A stretch of DNA of 13,154 nt from JANWHF01 sp036276235 (GCA_036276235.1 DATBDZ010000418.1:1-13154); one strand, 5' to 3'; positions 1-7,721 are shown, numbered from the stretch's first letter. Translations and numbers: made by a program. Notes: generated from the letters alone by a model not told the origin.

Positions 1-34
1 CCCCAGCCCTCTCCCCTGAGTACAGGGGAGAGGG
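1..34 (-). repeat. GTACTC-core hairpin repeat, copy 1
   Basis: Two arms, CCCTCTCCCC and its complement, enclose TGTACTCA when read on the minus strand, followed by GGGCTGGGG. The same layout (C/T-rich arm, GTACTC or GTACGC core, G-rich arm, then a second G-rich tract) occurs at 10066-10105 and 10131-10170, so this is one member of a dispersed family. It lies just 3' of prmC on that gene's strand. No T-run follows, so it is not a typical intrinsic terminator. Confidence 0.7.
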
Positions 35-84
35 TTCGCAGAGAACGCCTTCTCCGTTGGTAACATTTTCAAAGGGCTCTGGGT

Positions 85-984
85 CTACGAATTCGCCCCG
101 CTCTTCATCGCCGTTAATACCCGATCGCGGCCTCCGAAATCCTTAAGCAAACGAAACTGCTCGTACTGCGAATACACAGCCGCTAATTCCATCGCCTTCT
201 CCCCCTGATCGAACGCGATCTCCAGAAAAACCCGTCCACCCGCGACAAGCCGATCGGCGGCTCGATCGAGAATTCGCCGATGGAAATCCAAGCCATCGGC
301 GCCGCCATCGAGAGCCTGCATTGGCTCGTAATCTTTCACGCTTCGATCCAGCGTCGCAATCTGCGCCGTCGGAATGTACGGCGGATTGGAAACGATCAGA
401 TCAAATGGCCGCGCATCGACCAGCTCGCTGAGCGGCTCAAACAGATCGCCTTGCAAAAGCGTGACGCGCTCGGCGAGCTTTAGTCGCTCGATGTTTTTCT
501 TCGCGATCGCGATGGCGGCGGGGCTGATCTCCGTCGCGACGACGATCGCATTCTTGATGCGATGCGCAATCGCGGCGGCGATGCACCCGCTGCCAGTGCA
601 AAGATCCAGCACGCGCGGCGACTCAAGCCCGCTCTGATTGCGCACCAGTTGCGTGATATTCTCGACCAGCGTCTCGGTATCCGGCCGCGGGATCAGCACA
701 TCGCGGCTGACTTCAAATTCCAGATTAAAGAAATGCGCCTTGCCGGTGAGATAAGCGATCGGCTCATCCTCCACCGCCCGCTGCACCAGAGCCCGGTACG
801 CCGCCAGTTCGGCGTCGCTGAGCACGCGATCGTAATTCGTATAAAGGTTGATGCGCGGGCACTTGAGGACGTGGGCCAGCAGCAGCTCCGCCGACAGGCG
901 AGGCTGATCGACCTCCTTGCGAACAAAAAACCCGCCGGTCCATTCCAAAACGCGCCGGACCGTCCAGGGCCCTCCTTCGGCCAT
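85..984 (-). CDS. prmC: Peptide chain release factor N5-glutamine methyltransferase
   Basis: PrmC (HemK) uses S-adenosylmethionine to methylate the glutamine of the GGQ motif in release factors RF1/RF2 in the cytoplasm. The 299-residue product has the usual family length. The N-terminal helical domain (about 1-85) is followed by the conserved VLIPRPDTE segment (97-105), the SAM-binding LDLCTGSGC motif (126-134), an acidic residue at the end of strand 2 (TEIS, 151-154) and the catalytic NPPYIP motif (200-205). The frame stays open upstream to 1158, but that extension translates the CGAAATCC-type repeats. The ATG at 984 was chosen because it begins the conserved MAEGGPWTVRRVLEW helix and lies 8 nt after a TACTAT element. 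No SD precedes it. prfA is the usual neighbour and would lie beyond the left edge, which cannot be checked here. Confidence 0.95.
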   Translation of the reverse strand: MAEGGPWTVRRVLEWTGGFFVRKEVDQPRLSAELLLAHVLKCPRINLYTNYDRVLSDAELAAYRALVQRAVEDEPIAYLTGKAHFFNLEFEVSRDVLIPRPDTETLVENITQLVRNQSGLESPRVLDLCTGSGCIAAAIAHRIKNAIVVATEISPAAIAIAKKNIERLKLAERVTLLQGDLFEPLSELVDARPFDLIVSNPPYIPTAQIATLDRSVKDYEPMQALDGGADGLDFHRRILDRAADRLVAGGRVFLEIAFDQGEKAMELAAVYSQYEQFRLLKDFGGRDRVLTAMKSGANS

Positions 985-992
985 AGGGCGGA

Positions 993-998
993 ATAGTA
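993..998 (-). promoter_or_regulatory. Candidate -10 element of prmC (leaderless)
   Basis: TACTAT on the minus strand ends 8 nt before the prmC ATG at 984, with no Shine-Dalgarno sequence between. The spacing would place the transcript start at or next to the start codon. No convincing -35 element is visible. Confidence 0.45.
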
Positions 999-1009
999 GC
1001 CGCGTGCGC

Positions 1010-1178
1010 GAAATTCCGAAATCGCTGGGTACGGAATTCCGAAACCCGAATCCCCGAAATCCGAAATCAAATCCGAAATCCGAATGACGAAGCAGAAACC
1101 ACGAAGTGCACGAAGGGAGCACTAAGAACCACGAAGGACAACGCTGAGATGAACGCAAAGACGCAAAAACGCTAAGTT
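1010..1178 (+). repeat. Composite short-period repeat array, left copy
   Basis: In order, the stretch holds degenerate CCGAAATC units (1011-1091), CACGAAG/CACTAAGAAC units (1097-1139) and ACGCAAAGACGCAAAAACGC (1153-1172). An inverted array with the same block order lies at 2601-2818 across the IS256 element; the 18-mer ACTAAGAACCACGAAGGA (1121-1138) and the 15-mer TGAACGCAAAGACGC (1150-1164) recur exactly there in reverse. The array fills the region upstream of prmC. No gene is seen in it. Confidence 0.8.
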
Positions 1179-1206
1179 AGGAAGCGCAAAGAAAGGCATG
1201 GCATCA

Positions 1207-1232
1207 GGAGTGCAACTTTCTGTCTGTAAATT
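1207..1232 (+). repeat. Left terminal inverted repeat of IS256-type element
   Basis: It starts GGAGTGCAACTTT and ends GTCTGTAAATT. It pairs with 2556-2581 at 20 of 26 positions. Confidence 0.75.
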
Positions 1233-1257
1233 CATCCGATCGTTCGTCGATCATTGT

Positions 1258-1308
1258 GCCCGGCCCGTCCCATGACGAGCCGTAGGCGAGTTATGGGACG
1301 GGCCGGGC
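1258..1308. terminator. Perfect 16-bp hairpin inside the IS, 3' of the transposase
   Basis: GCCCGGCCCGTCCCAT (1258-1273) and its exact complement (1293-1308) enclose a 19-nt loop containing GAGCCGTAGGCGAG. It begins 8 bp past the transposase stop codon on the gene's 3' side, so it could block transcription entering or leaving the element. There is no T-run. It may instead be a REP-like insertion inside the IS. Confidence 0.5.
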
Positions 1309-1316
1309 GCCGCCGC

Positions 1317-2492
1317 TCACGCGGCGGCGTACTGGATCATGTTGAAGTAGGCGGCCGTGTCGGTCTGCCAACGCTCGTGCAGCTCCAGCAGTTGTGAGCC
1401 GATCAGGCGATGGCAGGAGGCGCGGTTGGGAAAGACGCCGACCACCCGCGTCCGCTTCTTCAGTTGTTTCATGATGTTCTCCAGCAGGTTCGTGCTGCGC
1501 AGTCGTTTGCGATGGTGCTCGGGAAAGCTGTTGGCCGTCAGACAATCCTCCAGGCCATCCCGCAGCATCGTGGCCACCGCCGGGCAGCTCTTTTGCCACT
1601 TGTCCGCCATCTGCTGGGCACGCAGCAGGCACTGATCTTTCTGTTCGACCGCGAAGACCGCCACCAGGTCCTGGTTCAGTTCCTTCAGCTTTTTGTAGCT
1701 CACACGCCGGCCCATCTCCCGCTTGAAGTGCACGCGGCATCGCTGCCAGGCCGCTCCCTGCAGATGCCGGCTGACCGCCGAGCGGATCCCGCGATGCGCA
1801 TCGCTGATGACCAGCTTCACCGGGCCCAGCCCCCGGTCCTTCAGCGACGCGAACACATCGCCCCAGTTGTCCTGGCTCTCGCTGTCGGCCACACGCCAGT
1901 CCAGGACCTCGCGGCGGCCCTCGACGGTGAAGCCCACCGTCACCAGCACCGCCTGGCTGATCACCTTCCCGTCCACCCGCACCTTTTCATAGCGGGCATC
2001 GAGCATCAGGTATTCCCAGCCGCTGTGATCCAGCCGACGCGAAACAAAACCCGATAACTTCTCGTCCAGCTCACTGGCCACGCGGCTGACCGTCGTGGAA
2101 CTGATCTCCAGGTCGCACATCTGTGTCAGCACCGACTGCACGTTCCGCGTGCTCACGCCCTGGAAATACATCTCCGAGCAGGCCACCAGCAACGCCCGCT
2201 CGCTGCGTTGCCAGCGGGCGAACATGCTTGGATGGTACGGCTCGCAGCCACGCACCTGCGGCACCGATAATTCCAGCTGCCCCACACGGCTGGCCAGCTT
2301 CCGCGGCTTGTTGCCATTGCGATGCCCGCGACGATCCTCCGTTCTCTCATGCTCATCGGCCCCCAGATGCGCGGCCACTTCCTCGCGCATCCCGATATTC
2401 ACCAGCGTCTGCAGAATTCGCTTCAGTGCCTCAGGGTCTTTGAAGACCTCATGGAGCATTGAGCTGATTGCGTCGATATTCACCACAGCCAT
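1317..2492 (-). CDS. IS256-family DDE transposase
   Basis: The 391-residue protein catalyses cut/copy-and-paste movement of its own element. It has the family architecture: a helical N-terminus with the GADEHERTEDRRGHRNG region (44-60), a middle region with SVPQVRG (76-82), and a DDE core with D165 (LMLDARYEKVR), D231 (LVISDAHRGI) and E338 (RSTNLLENIMKQLKKRTRVVGVFPN region, 332-356). The CxxH at 252-255 (CRVH) is also typical. Length is normal, with no frameshift or internal stop, so the copy may be active. The start at 2492 is fixed by a strong AAGGAG SD about 6 nt upstream (2499-2505). That SD contrasts with the SD-less starts of most host genes here and fits a mobile origin. It reads toward the left end of the element. 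Confidence 0.95.
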   Translation of the reverse strand: MAVVNIDAISSMLHEVFKDPEALKRILQTLVNIGMREEVAAHLGADEHERTEDRRGHRNGNKPRKLASRVGQLELSVPQVRGCEPYHPSMFARWQRSERALLVACSEMYFQGVSTRNVQSVLTQMCDLEISSTTVSRVASELDEKLSGFVSRRLDHSGWEYLMLDARYEKVRVDGKVISQAVLVTVGFTVEGRREVLDWRVADSESQDNWGDVFASLKDRGLGPVKLVISDAHRGIRSAVSRHLQGAAWQRCRVHFKREMGRRVSYKKLKELNQDLVAVFAVEQKDQCLLRAQQMADKWQKSCPAVATMLRDGLEDCLTANSFPEHHRKRLRSTNLLENIMKQLKKRTRVVGVFPNRASCHRLIGSQLLELHERWQTDTAAYFNMIQYAAA

Positions 2493-2555
2493 CGTTCGTC
2501 TCCTTGATCAGAAGTTCCGGTAAAACCTTTGATCGAAGCGAACGATGGCTTGCTT

Positions 2556-2581
2556 AATTTACAGACAAAAGTTTACGCCCC
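2556..2581 (-). repeat. Right terminal inverted repeat of IS256-type element
   Basis: Read on the minus strand it starts GGGGCGTAAACTTTTG and ends TCTGTAAATT, matching the left end. It lies upstream of the transposase. Confidence 0.75.
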
Positions 2582-2600
2582 CGCATCAAATTCATTCCGT

Positions 2601-2818
2601 CCACAGATTTCTGATTTGATTTATCTGTGTTCATCCGTGTCCATCTGTGGCGTGAATTCTTTGCGTTAATGCCTCTGCGTTTTCGCGTCTTTGCGTTCAA
2701 TTCTCCTTCGTGGTTCTTAGTGTTCCTTAGTGTCCTTAGTGGTTTCCGGTTTCGGATTTCGTCATTTGGACTTCGGAATTGATTCGGATTTCGGGGATTC
2801 GGAATTCGGATTTCGCGG
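2601..2818 (-). repeat. Composite short-period repeat array, right copy
   Basis: Read on the minus strand, the blocks are CCGAAATCC units (about 2748-2818), CACTAAGGAC/CACGAAGGA units (2704-2742), ACGCAAAGACGC-type units (2653-2699) and CACAGATGGACACGGATG-type units (2601-2650). The last block is bounded by CCACAGAT and its complement. Block order matches the left array in inverse orientation, with an extra CACAGATG block. This is most of the 363-bp gene-free stretch between the IS and the LexA-like gene. The remainder (2819-2944) shows only a small CCTGC/GCAGG dyad at 2893-2905. Confidence 0.8.
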
Positions 2819-2944
2819 CGTTTAATGCTTCTAAAACTCGACAACCGTAACGCCGCGCCTGTTAGGTTCATGTAAGCTATTTTTCTTGCATTCCTGCTCC
2901 GCAGGCGTTATCACAGGTTCGGTATTTGCTCGGTTAAACGCGAT

Positions 2945-3775
2945 ATGGAAGCTCTCGGCCCCAAAATTCGACGACAGCGACGACGGCTTGGCCTTACCCT
3001 CGACGAGCTGGCGGGCCGCACCGGCATCTCCAAGCCGTACTTGTCGCTGATCGAAACCGGCCGCGTCACCAATCCCCCCAGCGATGAAAAACTTCGGCGG
3101 CTCGAACAATCCCTCGGCTTCAATCCGAGCGAATTGCTCACGCAAGCGCATCTACAGCGCACCCCGCGCGACGTGCGGGCGGTGTTGCAAAAGCTCATGG
3201 CGGCTGGGGAAGGGACGAAGGGAACGTCAATTGCATCTGCCCCTTCGTCCCTTCGTCCCTCCGTCCCTTCGTCCCTTCCGATAGACCTCGACGACGCCTA
3301 CATGGCCGGCGTGCTCCAGGAGCTTGTTGACAAAAAAGCCGGGAACATCGAGCAGATCGCATCCAACGCGGTGCCGGTGATCAACAAGGTGTCGGCGGGT
3401 TACCCGCGCGATTTTTCCGATTTGGCGTATCCGCCGCGCGTGGCGGACGATTACGTGAGCTGCCCTGATGTGCAGGATCGCGATGCCTTTGCCGCGCGGG
3501 TGCATGGGGACAGCATGATCCCCAAGTATCGCGAAGGAGATATCGTGATTTTTTCGCCGGCCCTGGTGCCGCGCGAGGGGGATGATTGCTTCGTCCGCTT
3601 CGCGGATGGGCAGACAACATTCAAGCGCATCTTCTTCGAGAGCGACGATCAAAACCGGCCGATGTTACGCCTTCAGCCGCGCAATGAGCGGTATCGGCCA
3701 CAAACCGTGCCGTCCGAGAAAGTGGCGGGGTTATATAGGGCGATTTACCGGTATCAGCGGGTGGATGGAGAATGA
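2945..3775 (+). CDS. LexA-like XRE-family regulator with S24 peptidase domain
   Basis: This is a 276-residue DNA-binding regulator of the self-cleaving repressor type (cI/LexA-like). An XRE helix-turn-helix covers about residues 5-63 (TLDELAGRTGISKPYLSLIETG). A low-complexity linker (88-112) follows, and then an S24 domain. The candidate cleavage site is Ala151-Gly152 (KVSAGYP). The catalytic dyad is Ser190 (HGDSMIPKYREGDIV) and Lys227 (TTFKRIFF). Both dyad residues and the scissile Ala-Gly are present, so RecA- or stress-stimulated autocleavage is plausible. The fold differs from LexA itself, whose DNA-binding domain is a winged helix, so lexA is not assigned. The linker is encoded by GGGACGAAGG-type repeats. 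The start is an ATG with no clear SD, and no operator could be identified. It is transcribed divergently from prmC, with the IS between them. Confidence 0.9.
   Translation: MEALGPKIRRQRRRLGLTLDELAGRTGISKPYLSLIETGRVTNPPSDEKLRRLEQSLGFNPSELLTQAHLQRTPRDVRAVLQKLMAAGEGTKGTSIASAPSSLRPSVPSSLPIDLDDAYMAGVLQELVDKKAGNIEQIASNAVPVINKVSAGYPRDFSDLAYPPRVADDYVSCPDVQDRDAFAARVHGDSMIPKYREGDIVIFSPALVPREGDDCFVRFADGQTTFKRIFFESDDQNRPMLRLQPRNERYRPQTVPSEKVAGLYRAIYRYQRVDGE
3208..3279. repeat. GGGACGAAGG repeat and foldback inside a coding linker
   Basis: GGAAGGGACGAAGGGAACG (3208-3226) is followed by four TTCGTCCC/TCCGTCCC units (3244-3275). The last part, up to 3279, complements the first with one extra base. The repeat stays in frame and encodes a Ser/Pro/Gly-rich stretch between the HTH and S24 domains. 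Confidence 0.75.
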
Positions 3776-3778
3776 CGG

Positions 3779-3816
3779 GAAGGAGTTAGGAGCCAGGAGA
3801 CAGGAGCCAGTAGAAA
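3779..3816 (+). repeat. GGAGNNA short-period repeat after the LexA-like gene
   Basis: GGAGTTAGGAGCCAGGAGAC continues as AGGAGCCAGTAG, a 7-bp period of GGAGNNA type. It is a short, degenerate tandem array in the 65-bp gap between two plus-strand genes. No terminator is visible. Confidence 0.6.
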
Positions 3817-3840
3817 AAAAGCCGCAAGTCGGGATGTGTA

Positions 3841-4194
3841 ATGACCCGTACATTATTTCAACGACAATTGAGAGTGGCGCTTGTGCCAACAGTCCTCTTC
3901 ATTGCCTGCGCGGCCGTCACAATGATCTATCGAGGTGCTCCTGATGGCTCCGCTGGACGCGGATACGTACGCGATGGGAAATATATGCTGTCGCTCGGTC
4001 ATGGAGGCTATCAGGAAACATCGAAAGAGCGATTTGAGACAATCCGGCATCGGGAGCACATCGCTCTTCTAGCTTTTGCCGGGATGGCGTTGTCGGGCTT
4101 GTCTTGCGGGTTCCTGATCATGCGCGCGCGAGTGAAACCGGACTTGCCATCTCCCCAAGTTTTGCACCCAACAATTGGTCGCAAAAGCCAATAA
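3841..4194 (+). CDS. Small hypothetical membrane protein
   Basis: I do not recognise a family for this 117-residue product. Two hydrophobic segments can be seen: about residues 12-29 (VALVPTVLFIACAAVTMI) and about 75-94 (IALLAFAGMALSGLSCGFLI). A polar 45-residue region containing GYVRDGKYMLSLGHGGY lies between them. Positive residues follow the second segment (RARVKPD), so both ends are probably cytoplasmic and the polar loop outside. The start is an ATG preceded by GGGATG, a weak SD-like sequence, with no leaderless-type -10 element. It follows the regulator by 65 bp of repeat DNA and is followed by a large foldback. The call rests only on open frame, start and hydrophobic pattern. Confidence 0.45.
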   Translation: MTRTLFQRQLRVALVPTVLFIACAAVTMIYRGAPDGSAGRGYVRDGKYMLSLGHGGYQETSKERFETIRHREHIALLAFAGMALSGLSCGFLIMRARVKPDLPSPQVLHPTIGRKSQ

Positions 4195-4200
4195 TGAGCC

Positions 4201-4289
4201 AAAACACCGTCATGCTGAGGTACTCCGAAGCATCTGGCTGTTTCGCTGATCAGGCCAGATGCTTCGGAGTACCTCGGCATGACGGTTTT
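4201..4289. repeat. Large foldback with GTCATGCTGAGG...CGAAGCATCT arms
   Basis: The left arm (4201-4238) and right arm (4254-4289) are complementary over about 36 bp, with one unpaired base and one mismatch, around a 15-nt loop. The arms contain GTCATGCTGAGG and TCCGAAGCATCTGGC, a wording I associate with a dispersed intergenic repeat in many bacterial genomes. It sits between the small membrane protein and the ArsR-methyltransferase gene. It could form a long RNA hairpin; no T-run follows. Confidence 0.8.
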
Positions 4290-4363
4290 CCTGCCGTGAC
4301 ATTTCAAGGGCTGCGGGCGGTGATTGCGTATTTGCTGACTTGACTTCACCCCCAATCTGATCT

Positions 4364-4387
4364 ATCACTCTATCCGGATAGAGTGAT
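4364..4387 (+). promoter_or_regulatory. Perfect 24-bp palindrome, candidate operator of the ArsR-type regulator
   Basis: ATCACTCTATCC is followed directly by its exact complement. The palindrome covers the GTG start codon of the downstream ArsR-methyltransferase gene, so a bound dimer would block transcription start and/or initiation. ArsR-family proteins commonly autoregulate through palindromes of this size. No second copy is seen upstream of ahcY. Function is inferred from symmetry and position. Confidence 0.65.
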
Positions 4388-5348
4388 TAAGCAACTGGAC
4401 CCATCTTCCAAGCCCGATGCGTTGCTTTCCTGGATGGATTGCCTGGCGGACGCCACGCGCGTGCGGCTTTTGCGGCTTTTGGAGCGGCATGAATTGGGCG
4501 TCGCCGAGCTTTGCGATGTGTTGCAGTTGCCGCAATCCACCGTCAGTCGGCATCTGAAGGTGTTGCTGGATCAGCAGTGGGTCCGCAGCCGTCGGCAGGG
4601 GACCAATCATCTTTATCGGACGTTGCTCGATGAGCTTGAGCCCGCGGCGCGGCGACTGTGGATCCTGGCGCGCGAACAAACCGCGCAATGGGCGACGGCG
4701 CGTCAGGATGAGCTTCGCCTCGAGGAATTGCTGCGGCAAAAACAATCCGACACGCAGGCGTTCTTCGCCGGGGCGGCGGCACGATGGGACCGATTGCGCG
4801 ATGAACTCTACGGCCAGGGCTTTTCCCGCCAGGCGATGCTCGCGCTTCTGCCGCCGGAATGGGTGATCGCCGACCTGGGCTGCGGCACCGGCAAGATCGC
4901 CGCTGAACTGGCCGGCTGTGTGAAACAGGTGATTGGTGTCGATAATTCCCCAGCGATGCTCAAAGCCGCCAAACGCCGCATCGGCGATCTGACGAACGTC
5001 GATCTGCGACGAGGAGACCTGGAAGCGATCCCGATCGAAGATGGCGCATGCGATGCCGCGCTGTTGCTGCTGGCGCTCACGTACGTTTCCGAGCCGCTCC
5101 CGGTGATCCGCGAAACGGCACGGATTCTAAAGCCCGGCGGCCGCGCGGTGATTGTCGATCTGCTGCCGCATGATCGCGAGGATTTCCGAGTCGAGATGGG
5201 CCAGCAGCGGATGGGAATCGATGCGAGCGAGTTGGAGAAGATGCTGAACGATGCCGGGCTATCACGGCTAACGCATCGATCGCTCGCCCCCGAGACTGGC
5301 GTCAAAGGCCCGGCGCTGTTCCTGGAATGTGCGATGAAACCTGGCTGA
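4383..5348 (+). CDS. ArsR-type wHTH regulator fused to a class I methyltransferase domain
   Basis: The 321-residue protein has an N-terminal ArsR winged helix (about 15-85, recognition helix around STVSRHLKVL at 52-61) and a C-terminal SAM-dependent methyltransferase fold. Motif I is ADLGCGTGKIA (163-173), an acidic strand-2 end is GVDNS (185-189), and ARILKPGGRAVIVDL (246-260) matches motif IV-VI wording. The CxC metal site of ArsR sensors is absent (ELCDVLQLP has one cysteine), so metal sensing is unlikely. The next long gene is ahcY. SahR of proteobacteria is an ArsR-type regulator of ahcY and methionine-cycle genes, so a SAM/SAH-responsive repressor is the best guess; real methyltransfer is not excluded. 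The GTG at 4383 lies inside a 24-bp palindrome. ATG 4434 is an alternative start but would trim the wHTH. Neither has a good SD. Confidence 0.85.
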   Translation: MIKQLDPSSKPDALLSWMDCLADATRVRLLRLLERHELGVAELCDVLQLPQSTVSRHLKVLLDQQWVRSRRQGTNHLYRTLLDELEPAARRLWILAREQTAQWATARQDELRLEELLRQKQSDTQAFFAGAAARWDRLRDELYGQGFSRQAMLALLPPEWVIADLGCGTGKIAAELAGCVKQVIGVDNSPAMLKAAKRRIGDLTNVDLRRGDLEAIPIEDGACDAALLLLALTYVSEPLPVIRETARILKPGGRAVIVDLLPHDREDFRVEMGQQRMGIDASELEKMLNDAGLSRLTHRSLAPETGVKGPALFLECAMKPG

Positions 5349-5363
5349 TTCGTTAAACATTTT

Positions 5364-5443
5364 CCCGTAGGGTGCGCTTTAGCGCACGCGGAACTTTACC
5401 CGCGCATGGACGCCACGGCGTGCGCTAAAGCGCACCCTACGGG
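5364..5443. repeat. BIME-like pair of inverted REP units headed by GTAG
   Basis: Two 26-bp arms (5364-5389 and 5418-5443) are exact complements around a 28-nt centre. Each arm carries CCCGTAGGGTGCGC and is itself nearly palindromic (GTGCGC-TTTA-GCGCAC), so each can form its own hairpin. REP units recognised by RAYT transposases in enterobacteria have a GTAG tetranucleotide next to a small hairpin, the layout seen here. The element lies in the 136-bp gap between the ArsR-methyltransferase gene and ahcY. A RAYT gene follows ahcY. Confidence 0.75.
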
Positions 5444-5484
5444 ATTGGAAATTTGAGACCCGAAATCTTTTTGGAGACCCACAT

Positions 5485-6960
<1,476 letters not shown>

Positions 6961-6994
6961 TCGTTGACGACGATCCGAATCCCGAACGCACTTT

Positions 6995-7030
6995 GGACTG
7001 GTCGCTTAAGCGACCAGTCCTTATGCTTTT
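6995..7030 (+). terminator. Perfect 26-bp hairpin plus T-rich tail after ahcY
   Basis: GGACTGGTCGCTT (6995-7007) is followed directly by its exact complement (7008-7020), then TTATGCTTTT. Position, GC-rich stem and T-rich tail fit an intrinsic terminator for ahcY. The core GTCGCTTAAGCGAC resembles the GCGCTTTAGCGC core of the REP pair at 5364-5443, so it could also be a REP unit beside the RAYT gene. Confidence 0.65.
7022..7027 (+). promoter_or_regulatory. Candidate -10 element of the RAYT gene (leaderless)
   Basis: TATGCT ends 7 nt before the ATG at 7035. It lies in the T-rich tail of the preceding hairpin, so terminator and promoter would overlap. Confidence 0.35.
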
Positions 7031-7034
7031 AAAG

Positions 7035-7619
7035 ATGGGCGCATTTCGCAACTTTCGAAAAAGCTCTTCCTCAAAGGTCGAGTACTTCGACGGGCGTCAC
7101 CGCTACGAGCATTGGTATTGCGACAATCAGGTGTACTTCATCACCGCAAGGTGTCGCGAGCGCTACCCCGCTTTCGCATCCGAGGAAGCGAAATCCGTCT
7201 TCTGGGACCGATTCACTCATTACACGACGAAATACCATTTCACCCCATTCGTCACCTCATTGCTCGACAATCACTATCACACGATCGGATATCTGCGAAC
7301 CGGCGCCGAACTCGGCCCAATGATGCAAAAGATTCACGGCTCCGTCGCAAAGCTTGTCAACGATCTGCTCCCAGAAAGACGAGCATCCTTCTGGGTGGAC
7401 GCCGGGCACCAGGATTATTTCGACGGATGCATCCGCAATGAATTGCAATGCCGGCGCGCATTTCGATATACCCTCACGCAATGCAAGCGCCACAGAATCT
7501 GCGCCGATCCAAAAAACTACGCACACACGCGAGTGGGCGTCGATATCGACCGCGCCGTCCGGCGCGCCCTGCAACTGCAGGCGTTCATGGAGAAGATTCC
7601 CTACAAGCGATATGAGTAG
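7035..7619 (+). CDS. REP-associated tyrosine transposase (RAYT), Y1/HUH family
   Basis: This is a single-strand DNA nuclease/transposase of the IS200-like Y1 superfamily, 194 residues from the ATG at 7035. The Y1 domain begins with NQVYFITARCRERYPAF (31-47). The HUH metal site is HYH at 80-82 (LLDNHYHTIGYL). The C-terminal part EFhelix-like stretch ends in QCRRAFRYTLTQ, where Tyr145 is the likely nucleophile. The region NYAHTRVGVDI (161-171) corresponds to the WPWSS-like segment of other RAYTs. No IS200-type left and right ends are seen around it, as expected for a RAYT, which acts on REP units elsewhere. It directly follows a 26-bp palindrome, and a GTAG-headed inverted repeat pair lies upstream of ahcY. 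ATG 7023 is an alternative start adding four residues. It appears intact. Confidence 0.85.
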   Translation: MGAFRNFRKSSSSKVEYFDGRHRYEHWYCDNQVYFITARCRERYPAFASEEAKSVFWDRFTHYTTKYHFTPFVTSLLDNHYHTIGYLRTGAELGPMMQKIHGSVAKLVNDLLPERRASFWVDAGHQDYFDGCIRNELQCRRAFRYTLTQCKRHRICADPKNYAHTRVGVDIDRAVRRALQLQAFMEKIPYKRYE

Positions 7620-7721
7620 CGGTCATTCCCCGGACACCTGCATCGACTTCGCGGCTTCGTCACTTCGCGTGACATCCATTTTCAGAATTTGTCATTCGGA
7701 TTTCGCAATTCCGCGCAGCGG
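7620..7721. repeat. Convergent gap with a third CGAAATCCGAATGAC copy
   Basis: The 15-mer CGAAATCCGAATGAC lies at 7691-7705 on the minus strand and exactly at 1074-1088 on the plus strand. A diverged copy is at 2758-2776 (minus). The rest of the gap has CTTCGCGGCTTCGTCACTTC, a loose short-period stretch. No terminator is seen between the convergent genes. Confidence 0.55.

Larger units (their letters stand above)
1207..2581 (-). mobile_element. IS256-family insertion sequence, intact
   Basis: The element is about 1.37 kb, holds one intact DDE transposase and is bounded by imperfect 26-bp terminal inverted repeats (1207-1232 and 2556-2581; 20 of 26 positions match by eye). Both ends begin with GG and share GTCTGTAAATT at their inner side. 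GCATCA occurs immediately left of the element (1201-1206) and at 2583-2588 on the right. It could be a partial target-site duplication, but IS256 elements usually duplicate 8-9 bp, so the call is tentative and the right end may lie at 2582. The element separates two inverted repeat arrays between prmC and the LexA-like gene. Confidence 0.88.

Noticed and set aside
985..1158. 58-residue N-terminal extension of PrmC
   Set aside because: It translates CGAAATCC-type repeats (repeated DFGF/FGF wording) and is absent from the family; ATG 984 fits the conserved start.
2601..2742. CRISPR array
   Set aside because: Units are 8-11 bp, degenerate and without regular repeat-spacer structure; no cas genes are present.
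4383..5348. Arsenic or other metal sensor
   Set aside because: The CxC metal-binding motif of ArsR/SmtB sensors is missing, and no arsenic-resistance genes are nearby.
5349..5484. SAH or SAM riboswitch upstream of ahcY
   Set aside because: The gap is largely accounted for by the inverted REP pair. None of the conserved SAH/SAM riboswitch core sequences I know could be seen.
7035..7619. Autonomous IS200/IS605 element
   Set aside because: No tnpB partner or subterminal hairpin ends flank it, and the protein wording matches RAYTs instead.
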